Made by a program: the position numbers and the translations under genes. Positions 54,441-64,000 of a stretch of 64,000 nt of DNA are shown piece by piece. Location of the stretch: NCBI GenBank assembly GCA_947311845.1, contig CAMZMU010000027.1:76980825-77044824 (forward strand), written 5' to 3'. Source of the stretch: Poa pratensis (Eukaryota; Streptophyta; Magnoliopsida; Poales; Poaceae). The first letter of the stretch is position 1. The number at the start of each line of letters is the position of its first letter. The notes beneath the pieces were generated by a model. It saw only the letters and a list, made by a program, of their open reading frames with translations, was not told where the DNA came from and searched no databases.

Positions 54441-55857
54441 GATGAGCCATCCCGGCGGCAGCAACAAACGCCGCTACGGCGACCGAGCCGACGAGAACCC
54501 GCAATGATAGGAGGCGGAGCTCCGCGGCCGAGCTTTGGCGGCGCAGGGTGGGAGGAGGCCGGCGGCGGGGAAGGGCGCGGCCGGCGCGGAGGGGAGCGGC
54601 GCGGGCTCGGGCCCCAACACCAACGCCCGGGACCAGTTCCTGCTACGGGAGAAGAAGCGAGAGGCGAAGGCGGCGGCCGCGCGCGAGGCTGAGAAGGGGG
54701 CGCTTCTGCCGGGTGCCACGGCATCTCCGCCGACCGGTGGAGCTCAGCAGGCCAAGGGCCAGGGTAAGAATCTGGTGCAGCAGCACCGTGCCGGGCTGTC
54801 CAAGGCACAGAGAGTCCCACCGCCGGTGGGTGCTTCGGCATTGCGGAGTCGGGTGGAGCGCCGTCCCTGTCTCCGTATCCTCGGGCAAGCCATGGCCGGA
54901 GAGAGTTACTTCGATCTCGACTGTGACATGGACGAGTGGGATGGGGAGGAGGGATCGAACTCCGGAATTCTCTCCTTCAAGGAGAAGCCGATCTCGGTGG
55001 TTGCCCTCTCCAAGGAGCTGCAACACCTGGTCTAGATGTCGTGGGACTGGCAGGTCACCCGCTCCTCCGCTAAGGAGTTCACGGTGGTCTTCCCGTCGAA
55101 GGAGATGCTACGGATGTGTGCGCGCAGTGGCCGATGTGAGCATCGCCTTGGCGGACGCGGACCCGGCGCCTGCCGAGACCCTCCGAGAGTACTGGGCGCA
55201 GGATTCTGGCCCCTAGACACTGGGCCGCCCTATCGAGGTGGACGAGAGCACCCTCCCCGGTCGCCAGCCGGTTCGCGTCAACCTGGCGTGCCGAGACCCC
55301 TCCAAGGCGAAGGGGTTGATCCAGCTCTTCCACAAGAACCAGGGCTTCAACCTGGGCATCCACGTGGAGCCGGGTTTCGCCCCTACCCACACCCCACCCC
55401 CCTCGCCTCCCATGGATAACATGGAGGAGGACGATGAGGAAGAGGAGGAGCACCTCTCGGAGGAGTGGTTGGTGGCTGCCGCGAAGGACAAGGCTCGGGC
55501 CCTGGAGCCGTCCAAGTCCTCGGGGACCAGGGGAGGCAGCACTTCCTCGCCCCCCCCCTCCCACGACTGTGTCTGTTCTGGCTTTTGAGCCAGACACGAT
55601 GGTGGTGGGGTCGACCCCACAGCCGGCCGCGGCCGAGGAGGACTCGTTGGTGCTTGACCAGTTTGGCCGCAACATGAGCCTCTCCAAGACTAGCTCTTGG
55701 CCTCCTTCTCTAGCGGCGCTGGAGAGGATGCGTGCTGTGGAGGTGGTGATCTTGGCGCAGGCCCTGCCCGCGTCTCCCATCCAGGCTGTCCCGGCCTCAC
55801 CGCCGGATGCCTCTGCTCTCCTGTCGGCGGGCTCGAGCTGTGAGTCCGTGTCTCCAA
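54441..55857 (+). pseudogene. LINE K: ORF1 remnant, likely the displaced 5' part of LINE H
   Basis: The ATG at 54442 opens 'MSHPGGSNKRRYGDR', a typical start of this LINE ORF1 group. It is followed by consecutive stops TGA-TAG at 54505-54510. The same frame continues with 'AAQGGRRPAAGKGAAGA' and the basic 'LLREKKREAKAA' helix, then stops at 55033. The core resumes with 'FTVVFPSKEMLRM' and, after frameshifts, 'DADPAPAETLRE' and 'VRVNLACRDPSKAKG'. A Pro/Ser-rich tail follows. No CCHC knuckle was found in the expected place, suggesting a deletion near 54890. It is cut at 55857 by element D, and no endonuclease follows. It matches LINE H in type and in decay. Confidence 0.72.
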
Positions 55858-57627
55858 TGAAGAGGTTGATCTACGGCGCCAGAAAACAGCTTGATCTCTG
55901 GTGCGTAGTTACCTGCGTCAAAAGTAAATGGGTTAGGTTGAGACTCCAAGTGCAGAGTGTGTAGTAAGTGGAAGACGTGTTTTCCCCACGAGGGTGACTC
56001 GAGGGTTTAATATCGAACTCTCGGGGAATCAGTAGTGAAAGATTTATCTTCCTATCCTTCTTTTGGTCACCTACAAAACAAGGTTAATTGTTTTGGTCCT
56101 CAACCTCACCTGTGGTTGTCAAGCACAAGGTGTATGAATGATATCAAGATAAATATGCAATGCAAACAAGAAATAAATATGCAATGGTGGTGAATGAATG
56201 TGCAAGGATGATGACAACAATGATAAATGATATTTTTGAGTTTTTTATGATGAATGCAAGATGGAAAAGTGTTTTTGTATTTTCGGATTTAATAATTGCA
56301 GAAAATGGAAAAGTGGTAAAAGTGGTTGGAAAGGTGTTTCTTATGATTAAAAATGGACCGGGGTTCATGGTTTCACAAATGCACTCTCTCTTTTAATGGT
56401 GTGGCAGACAATGGACACATAGAGTTGACATATGAGATTGCAACACAAAGTTTGATATCAAGTTACTAATTATATGGGCATCACGTCCTAACATAGAGAT
56501 ATTTTGGTTATTAATCTCACTTATACTCCACCAAGATGCGAACTAAATCATAACACCTTAGTAATTAAGATAACTCAGAGTATAGCTTTAAGTATCATGA
56601 CATGAAGTGAAAATAAGAACATGCTAGATCTAGTCACAGGAAGAAGCTTGGTCACCCTCAACCCTTGTAGCATGGTATTTTTGTTTATCCCTAGTGAGGC
56701 AACAAAGTAAGGTAAAACACCCAAGTGGATCGCGATATTACAGTTGTCAACTTACCGCACTCACCACCCCCCGTTACTCCAACTAATGCACACATCACCC
56801 CACACACGCCCTCATAAACATGCTTGATCATAACAAGTAGATAAGAACGGGGTACATAATATGCATCTATATTCATAACTGAAACAAACATTTGCAATCT
56901 CAACATATATTAACTCACAAAAGATCCACCACATAGGAATTACATATATGACCGTAATCATGTTCAGCAGCTCATACGGTACTAATTAGTGAAGCTCAAA
57001 GAGAGGAGAGATACATAAGTTACTTCCACAAACCCATAGTCCAGAGGTGGACTACTCCTCTTCATCATGGAGACGGTGGAGATGTCGATGGAGAAGATGG
57101 AGACCACACCGGCAGCGCCCCCCGGAGTTTTCCCCCTCCAATCTGCAGCTCCAGATCTTCGTTTTCGTGTTTCTGTGATATGGCGGCGCTTGTTTTCGAG
57201 AACGCCGTGGGACTTCTTTTATAGGCGTTTTTAGGTCAAGACGAAGGCGGTGGAGCAAAGATCGACGGCTGCGGAGCCTCGAGGGCCAAGTTGGTGGGCC
57301 CCACGCGGCCAGGTACAGTGGCCGCTGGCCACCCCTTTTGGCCTCCGGCCTCCGTTTGCTTGATTCCTTCGCTCCTACGTCTTCCTCCTTCCAAAATAAT
57401 GACGCCTGTATTTTTCCAGATTTTATGACGTCGTTTAGGTCCCTGAAACATAAAAGGAAAGAAATAGGGTTTTCTGCCTGCGCAGGGTTAATTCCATAAA
57501 AATAGGAAACAATTATTTTATTTCCTAAAATCATTAAATAACAGTGGTATAACCCTTATATGATGCAAATATGATTGGAATATGAGTGATATAGTGCAAA
57601 GTTCATGTATGCATTTTACATGCATCA
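55858..57627 (-). repeat. 3' LTR of element D (1770 bp, last 10 bp missing)
   Basis: It starts TGAAGAGGTTG where the full LTR reads TGATGGCCCTTGAAGAGGTTG, and ends TGCATCA. TATA box CTATAAAAG is at 57216-57224 (minus). An internal fossil primer-site copy, ACGGCGCCAGAAAACAG, is at about 55875-55891. Confidence 0.85.
57216..57224 (-). promoter_or_regulatory. TATA box in the 3' LTR of element D
   Basis: CTATAAAAG on the minus strand, at the conserved position. Transcripts would run leftward, antisense to LINE K. Confidence 0.6.
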
Positions 57628-60012
57628 ACATCCCCAAGCTTAACCAATACTCGTCCTCGAGTATGAAGGTGATAAAACTAACATGGGCTTTGCAATATAG
57701 CACTAACAATGGATATCAAAGATGATTGCTACTGCTACATAGAGTCAAATGATTCATTCTTCAAAGGAGTAGCAATATGCAAAATAGTTTATGAAGTGAT
57801 ATCAAGTATTCAAGCAAGGATGTTCAATGATAGTTCACAAAGTGTAACATAGAAGATAGTAATATGGACCACATGTATGCATAATGATAAGTAAGAACAT
57901 CCTACATTGGTCATAGAGTGTAGATGAAAATCTGAATATAAAAGGTGGACACTTTGGAAAGATGTATATGTGAGTAGAGGTAAAGCATGCATAAGTTTCA
58001 TCTAACTTCCAAACTCTTCTACTTAAGTTAATGATTGCAATGTGGAATTCTTGGTGTCAAGCTCTCATTACCCCTATCATAGCATCTTGAATGATTAAAG
58101 TTTAATGTGAAAGCAAATATGAGTAGTGTGCTTGATAAAGTAAAGGTTAGGTGTCTCATGCCCCTTGAATACAAGTACCTACACCATGATTACTCAACTT
58201 AGGAAACAAAGCAAGTTCAAGTTATATATCATTGTAAGTAATAATAGTATCATCAAGAGCGTCAACTGGGGTACCTCTTGTCCCAGGATATGGAACAAGC
58301 CCATATCAAAATGACAAGACAAACAAACAAGATGAACAACCTCAACACCCTTTTTATTTACCATTGGAATAGCTTTTTATTATAAGGTGCATCACAGACG
58401 GTTCACCATAGCATGTAAGTAAATTTCCACCATGAATGATGCATGGCTTAGATTAGCGGCCCAGGCGTCTCTCTAACCATTTATACAAACTCATTTAAAC
58501 TACTTCATTTCCACCTCATTTCACCATGATAGGCATCCATAAACAAAAGTACATGATATCAACTAAATGAGATGAAGGAGCATGTTGAAAGCTTTGCATG
58601 TGACAGCACATATGGGCTAACTCCCAACCTCGGACATTTATCAAGCCACTAGCATCATATTATTAATCACAATGGGTCATGTTTTATTTATGCAATAAAA
58701 ATAGTTGTGCATCAAGTTCGTGAGAGCTATATAACCAACTTTTCCCATAACAATCAATAACATAAACATTTTCATTCAGAGGTATAGATAACACAAATAT
58801 CATGATATACATACTCGGAATAGCATAAAGCCATAGGTAGATATGGTGGACTCACTGGAATAACTTTGGTTGAAGGTGTTGGAAACAAGTTTTTGCTTGT
58901 TGGAATGTTTGGGCTAGCAAGAGGGAGAAAGTTGACCATCTAGATGCATGCATGAGTGTCCATAGAACTAACTAATCCATGTTAAAAAAGTAAAATAACT
59001 TTCAGCATCAAAACATGAATAAGTGATAGCTCTTGATAAAGCATTTGCAAATTATTACTCATAAACAAGCTCATGAATCATGCAACTATATGTATCATTA
59101 AAAATCAACTCAAACATCCCTTTTCCCAATATGATAAAAGCATCCAACATATTTCAACCCATATTTCCAGTAGCTCTTTCTCATATAAATGATAATGTGG
59201 TGGTCTCACAAAATAACAAAAAAAAGACGCTCCAAGTTTATGCGATAAAGTGTTTCGATCGAAAAACAGAAGTTAGACGTGTGCAAACCGAGAGTGTGTA
59301 GGTCCAGTGGGGTTGTCTTCACATCCCCAAGCTTATGGTCTTCACCATCCTTGGATAACTCTTGGTGCATCTCCTCCAATCCCTGTGAAAAAACTTCAAA
59401 ACACCGTTTCTCCCATTTTCTTTTCTGTGGGGTGCATTAGTAGTGATAAACAAATAGGTTTCTTGCTGCATATAATCCTTAAACAAAAATCATATGAATG
59501 TCCAGAAAGTATATGTTGTATGCCTACTCATAAACTCATTTGAATCAAAAAGATTCAAGATAAAAGTTCAAAACATGCATAAAACAAAATGGGACAGAAT
59601 CTGTCCAGAAAAACAGCAGCAGCAAAACGTATTTTTCTACCCTACCAAACTTTCCGAAAAATTCTGCAAAAATTCATGCATACAGAGGATGAAAAGTTGC
59701 AACTACAGTTCAAATATGAGCTCATTCGGAGTTACAGAATAAGAATTAAAAATCATACCGTGCACAGATTCGTGCAGGAATAAAATCTCCGAACGCTATA
59801 AGCAACTTTTCAAGACCAAAATGGGTAAAACTTGGCACTTTATTAAAAACTCCAGAAACTAAACTAAAAACAAACTCTCTTGATACAGCAAGAGGACACA
59901 AAGAAAATCACACATAAAAATAACCGGGTTGCCTCCCGCAAAGCGCTTTCTTTATAGCCATATAGCTAGGCTTCTTACTTGTTGTTTATTGAAGATGAAG
60001 CTCATGAGGGAG
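57628..60012 (-). other. Non-coding internal region of element D
   Basis: It begins with the polypurine tract TAAGCTTGGGGATG (57629-57642, minus) and a near-palindrome ACTCGAGGACGAGT. The remainder matches F (44862-47222, reversed) and C. A second TAAGCTTGGGGATG is at 59322-59335 and the hairpin block is at 59924-59971. No enzyme domain is visible. Confidence 0.75.
59924..59971 (-). other. Conserved stop-proximal hairpin block, element D copy
   Basis: On the minus strand it is GCCTAGCTATATGGC, AAAGCGCTTT, then CGGG-AGGCAA-CCCG (59925-59938). It lies about 40 bp past the protease stop. Confidence 0.55.
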
Positions 60013-61290
60013 CTTGAACTTTGATGTTCCCCTCTTTCTTGGGAAGTGTTCCATGCACTTCTTGTGTGGGAACTGAAACTTCACGTTCCCTCCTTTGAAT
60101 CAATGATAGCACCTGTAGTACGAAGAAAAGGTCTTCCAAGAATAATAGGACTAGAGGTTTTATTCCCCATGTCCATGATTAGAAAATCCACAGGCACAAA
60201 AGTCATATGTAACTCTACCATAACATCACTTACTTTCCTAAAGCATGTTTAATGGAATCATCAGCAAGTGCAAGTTCAATAGAGCATTTTTCAAGATTTT
60301 TCAATTCAAGTACTTCATATAGTTCTTTAGACATGACAGAGACACTAGATCCTAGATCAAGTATGGCATGATGTGTCTCTTTTCCAATAGTTACTAGTAC
60401 CTTGGGAATCCATATATCCCCAAGCTTAGGTGGTATCATGGCCTCTTGGTTGTACCTAGCAATTTTCTCTTTCAAGACATGATTAGCAATATAGGAACCA
60501 AAGCCAGCTTGATTAGTGTTGATGGAAGGATCACTTGCAAACTTTTGTAAGATAGAGATTAGTTCATGCAAGCTACAATTTTCTAAGTCAAGCAAAGGAT
60601 CCTTGACTTCACTAAGCATTTTAACTTCCTCAACTTTGTCTTTCCTATTATAAAGATTAAATATTTCATAACGGTCATCAAAAACATCTTCAGGCACTTG
60701 GGCTTTTTCTAAACTTTCTTTAATTCTTACTTCCAAGAGCAAGCCATCAAGTAGATAATGAGTGTCAGTAGCAGTAGTATTCATAAAAGAATCCTCACAT
60801 TCATTATCTAAAAATACTTTAGGGTTTTCAGACCATCCTCTATAAAATATGTGCATAAGCATCCAATCCCTAAGACCATGTTCCATTCCAAAAGCTATAC
60901 CGCTAAACCTTTCCCATGCTTTTACCAAAGGTTCATCTTCTTCTTGTTTAAAGGTGATAACCATTTGTCTAAAATTACAGATCATTTCAGTGGAACAAAA
61001 TCTTTCAACAAATGCAGCTTTCAAGTTAAACCAAGTGCTAAAGTTCCTAGGTGGCCATCTCAATATCCAATCTAACGCTTTTCCTCCTAAGGAGTAAGGA
61101 AAAAGCTTAAGTTTAACATTAGCATGGTTCAATTTTAACATGTTGCATCTTTCATTAAACTTCTTAAGATGAGCTATGGGATCTTCTTTTGGTTTCCCAT
61201 TGAAACGGAGTTCATAAATCGCCTTCATGATATTAGGATCTACCTTAGCTTTTTCAATAGGGATATTCTTATCTTGAGGAAAATTCCTAA
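60013..61290 (-). pseudogene. Element D gag and protease, one frameshift
   Basis: The minus-strand frame begins upstream of 61228 with 'IPIEKAKVDPNIMKAIYELRF'. The Athila gag core follows ('HLKKFNERCNMLKL', 'LKLFPYSLGGKALDWI', 'LKAAFVERFCSTEMI', 'ESLVKAWERF'-like 'EPLVKAWERFSG'). The C-terminal part passes through 'SLHELISILQKF' into the protease with D-L-G-S-S ('AILDLGSSVSVMS'). Near 60235 one G is missing relative to F (TTTAGGAAAG versus TTTAGGGAAAG), shifting the frame before the 'IILGRPF' half of the protease, which is still readable down to about 60013. No CCHC knuckle is evident. Confidence 0.85.
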
Positions 61291-61563
61291 AACACTAAAT
61301 GGCCAAAAGGTTCTTTTTTCCATCTTTAGCAATTTTTTTGTATTTTTTTAATTTTAATGCAAAACTTAAAATAAAATGAGTCTCCCAAATGCAAACCGAA
61401 TTACAAATGCAAGACAATGACAAAACAAATAATTTTGCTTTGAAGGTAAAGATGGATAAAATGATGCTCACGTAGGTGCAACCTCCCCAAGCTTAGGTGT
61501 TATCACAAGTTGGTGATGTTGACTTTGTTGTGATCTCCTTGGATAAACCTTCTCAGCTATGAT

Positions 61564-61581
61564 TCCCCGGCAACGGCGCCA
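61564..61581 (-). promoter_or_regulatory. tRNA-Asp primer-binding site of element D
   Basis: The plus strand reads TCCCCGGCAACGGCGCCA, a perfect 18 nt match to the 3' end of plant tRNA-Asp(GUC) with CCA, 11 bp from the LTR start at 61593. Confidence 0.9.
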
Positions 61582-61592
61582 GAAAACAGTCT

Positions 61593-63290
61593 TGATGGCC
61601 CTTGAAGAGGTTGATCTACGGCGCCAAAAATAGTCTTGATCTCCGGTGCGTAGTTACCTGCATCAAAAGTAAATGGGTTAGGTTGAGACTCCAAGTGCAG
61701 AGTGTGTAGTAAGTGGAAGACGTGTTTTCCCACGAGGGTGACTCGAGGGTCTAATATCGAACTCTCGGGGAATCGGTAGTAAAGATTTATCTTCCTATCC
61801 TTCTTTTGGTCACCTACAAAACAAGGTTAATTGTTTTGGTCCTCAACCTCACATGTGGTTGTCAAGCACAAGGTGTATGAATGATATCAAGATAAATATG
61901 CAATGCAAACAAGAAATAAATATGCAATGGTGGTGAATGAATGTGCAAGGATGATGATAACAATGATAAATGATATTTTTTGGGTTTTTTATGTTGAATG
62001 CAAGATGGAAAAGTGTTTTTGTATTTTCAGATTTAATAATTACAGAAAATGGAAAAGTGGTAAAAGTGGTTGGAAAGGTGTTTCTTATGATTAAAAATGG
62101 ACCGGGGTTCATGGTTTCACAAATGCACTCTCTATTAATGGTGTGGTAGACAATGGACACATAGAGTTGACATATGAGATTGCAACACAAAGTTTGATAT
62201 CAAGTTACTAATTATATGGGCATCACGTCCTAACATAGAGATATTTTGGTTATTAATCTTACTTATACTCCCCAAGATGCGAACTAAATCATAACACCTT
62301 AGTAATTAAGATAACTCCGAGTATAGCTTTAAGTATCATGACATGAAGTGAAAATAAGAACATGCTAGATCTAGTCACAGGAAGAAGCTTGGTCACCCTC
62401 AACCCTTATAGCATGTTATTTTTGTTTATCCCTAGTGAGGCAACAAAGTAAGGTAAAACACCCAAGTGGATCGCGATATTACAGTTGTCAACTTACCGCA
62501 CTCACCACCCCCGTTACTCCAACTAATGCACACATCACCCCACACACGCCCTCATAAACATGCTTGATCATAACAAGTAGATAAGAACGGGGTACATAAT
62601 ATGCATCTATATTCATAACTGAAACAAACATTTTCAATCTCAACATATATTAACTCACAAAAAGATCCACCACATAGGAATTACATATATGACCGTAATC
62701 ATGTTCAGCAGCTCATACGGTACTAATTAGTGAATCTCAAAGAGAGGAGAGATACATAAGTTACTTCCACAAACCCATAGTCCAGAGGTGGACTACTCCC
62801 TCTTCATCATGGACACAGTGGAGATGTCGATGGAGAAGATGGAGACCACGCCGGCAGCGCCCCACCGGAGTTTCCCCTCTCAAATCTGCAGCTCCAGATC
62901 TTCGTTTTCGTGTTTCTGTGATATGGCGGCGCTTGTTTTCGGGAACGCCGTGGGACTTCTTTTATAGGCGTTTTTAGGTCAAGACGAAGGCGGTGGAGCA
63001 AATATCGACGGCTGCGGAGCCTCGAGGGCCAAGTTGGTGGGCCCCACGCAGCCAGGTACAGTGGTCGCGTGGGCCACACCCTTTTGGCCCTCCAGCCTAC
63101 GTTTGCTTGATTCCTTCGCTCCTACGTCTTCCGCCTTCCAAAATAATGACGCCTGTATTTTTCCAGATTTTTATGACGTCGTTTAGGTCCCTGAAACATA
63201 AAAAGAAAGAAATAGGGTTTTCTGCGATGCAAATATGATTGGAATATGAGTGATATAGTGCAAAGTTCATGTATGCTTTTACATGCATCA
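61593..63290 (-). repeat. 5' LTR of element D (1698 bp)
   Basis: It starts TGATGGCCCTTGAAG and ends TACATGCATCA. TATA box CTATAAAAG is at 62959-62967 (minus). An 84 bp deletion between 63225 and 63226 (equivalent to 57478-57561 in the left LTR) removes the first part of U3 near the end, with TGC microhomology. A fossil primer-site copy is at about 61618-61640. Confidence 0.88.
62959..62967 (-). promoter_or_regulatory. TATA box in the 5' LTR of element D
   Basis: CTATAAAAG on the minus strand; the copy that would transcribe the element. Confidence 0.6.
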
Positions 63291-63583
63291 CCTGCTAGAG
63301 GTTCGTATGAATTAGGAAGTACACCTGGGGCAACAATAGAGAAAACATTATCATATCTAACATTGATAGAGTTTTCTGTAATGTTGAACTAGATCAAAAT
63401 TTTCCTCTAGCTACAGTTAGAGGTTTCCCCAGATTAGGAAGTGATCACACACCAATTCTGTGGGAATCTGGCTGTGTCATCCCCCCTAAACCTGCTATTT
63501 ATAGGTTTGAGAAGTGGTTGCTCATGAGATCAGATTTTCATGATCTAGTGCGCAACAATTGGTCTGCTCCCACTAAAAATGGG
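63291..63583 (+). pseudogene. LINE G ORF2: C-terminal part of the endonuclease, inverted relative to the rest
   Basis: Plus-strand reading resumes at 'CCTGCTAGAG', overlapping the five bases CCTGC that end the other half of LINE G. It continues, after a 1-base insertion, with 'KYTWGNNRENIIISNIDR', 'VFCNVELDQNFPLATVRG' and the endonuclease signature 'LGSDHTPILW'. It then runs to 'FEKWLLMRSDFHDLV' and is cut at 63583 by element L. The RT would lie beyond L, outside the window. Confidence 0.88.
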
Positions 63584-64000
63584 TGTTGGGGATATACCTA
63601 CTAGGGGTATCACCAGCATGGATCAATCCGGCTAGTCCAGGGTGGCCCGCAGTGGTGGTAAAGGCTTTGCCTGCCGGGCGGCCCAGATAGCTGACGACCA
63701 AGGAAGGCGGATGCCGGCAAGGAGGAGGCCCAGGACCGAAGCCCATGAAGCCACCAAGACCAAGACGGAAGGCGGCATACTTGCCGGCTAGGTTTAGGAC
63801 TCCGTATACTTGCTGGATACGTAATCACCTTGTAACCCTAGGTCCAGCCGCCTATATAAGCTGGACCTCAGGACGCCTTTAGGGCATACACGCATCGAAG
63901 AAGACAATCAACTTCATTGTAACCTGTACCTCGGCTATTTGCCTCATAGTGAATTATAGCAGCACGTAGGGCTCCGCCACTGCCGTGGAGCCTGAAGCTG
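63584..64000 (+). mobile_element. Element L: start of another LTR retrotransposon, continues past the window
   Basis: It starts TGTTGGGGATATACC directly after LINE G; the preceding ATGGG (63579-63583) is the candidate target duplication. TATA box CTATATAAG at 63852-63860 on the plus strand, with a leader after it, indicates a plus-oriented LTR. The start resembles LTRs of Tat-lineage gypsy elements, but no coding region is visible. Confidence 0.7.
63852..63860 (+). promoter_or_regulatory. TATA box in the LTR of element L
   Basis: CTATATAAG is followed about 30 bp on by a plausible start region. The orientation of L is inferred from it. Confidence 0.6.

Larger units (their letters stand above)
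55858..63290 (-). mobile_element. Element D: Athila-like non-autonomous element; probably a chimera made by inversion
   Basis: Minus-strand order: 5' LTR (61593-63290), tRNA-Asp primer-binding site, leader, gag and protease remnant (61290-60013), non-coding internal region, polypurine tract (57629-57642) and 3' LTR (55858-57627). The flanks do not match: LINE K ORF1 on the left, LINE G endonuclease (CCTGC...) on the right. CCTGC instead matches, in complement, the flank of F at 49008. No pol domain exists. The left LTR lacks the terminal 10 bp TGATGGCCCT. Confidence 0.87.

Noticed and set aside
61564..61581. tRNA-like sequences ending GGCGCCA at several places
   Set aside because: They are primer-binding sites of retrotransposons: only the 3' 17-18 nt of the tRNA are present, next to an LTR.
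5094..63583. G-rich bias among target duplications (GATGG, GTGGG, ATGGG, complement of CACCC)
   Set aside because: Too few sites, and others (ATCTC, CCTGC) do not fit; no basis for a target preference.

Overview
ORGANISM. The window looks like intergenic DNA from a large-genome grass, most likely a pooid such as a Triticeae species. That is inferred from content only: non-autonomous Athila-lineage LTR retrotransposons resembling the wheat and barley Sabrina/WHAM/BAGY-2 group (family names recalled, not searched), Tekay-like chromoviruses with about 4 kb LTRs, Tat-lineage elements with a second RNase H domain, and L1-type LINEs with an RVT zinc finger. I find no host gene, tRNA gene, rRNA gene or CRISPR array. 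Nearly every base can be assigned to a transposable element, and almost all open reading frames are element genes, their remnants or chance frames in GC-rich LTRs. LAYOUT. 1-4404: 3' end and complete 3' LTR of a chromovirus (A), inserted into a minus-strand Tat element (B; 4405-5098 plus 17495-20755). B is also split by an Athila-like element (C; 5099-17494, target duplication CACCC), and C is split by a second Athila-like element (E; 7101-14050, duplication ATCTC). B lies in an old LINE (H; 20756-23156). H is interrupted by a chromovirus (I; 23157-42236, duplication GATGG), whose damaged 5' LTR holds a young, almost intact Tat/Ogre-like element (J; 31264-40671, duplication GTGGG). H resumes at 42237-42777. 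Next come an Athila-like element F (plus, 42778-49007), LINE G (minus, 49008 to about 52905), a scrap of another LINE (M), an unassigned GC-rich stretch, LINE ORF1 remnant K (plus, about 54441-55857), Athila-like element D (minus, 55858-63290), the continuation of LINE G now on the PLUS strand (63291-63583), and the start of another LTR element (L, 63584 to the end). MAIN STRUCTURAL RESULT. LINE G is cut at one codon by an LTR-element insertion with target duplication CCTGC, but its two halves sit 14 kb apart in opposite orientations. The simplest reading is an inversion of the interval between elements F and D, through recombination between two inverted copies of one retrotransposon family. 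The same model makes K the 5' part of LINE H. HOW THE PARTS RELATE. J carries gag, protease, reverse transcriptase, RNase H, a second RNase H and integrase, and is the only element close to autonomous; three 1-base frameshifts and two stop codons break its gag-pol frame. The Athila-like elements carry gag or gag-protease only, and would depend on enzymes from relatives. They share unusual cis signals: a hairpin just after the gag/protease stop, polypurine-tract-like motifs repeated through their internal regions, and fossil primer-binding sites inside their LTRs.
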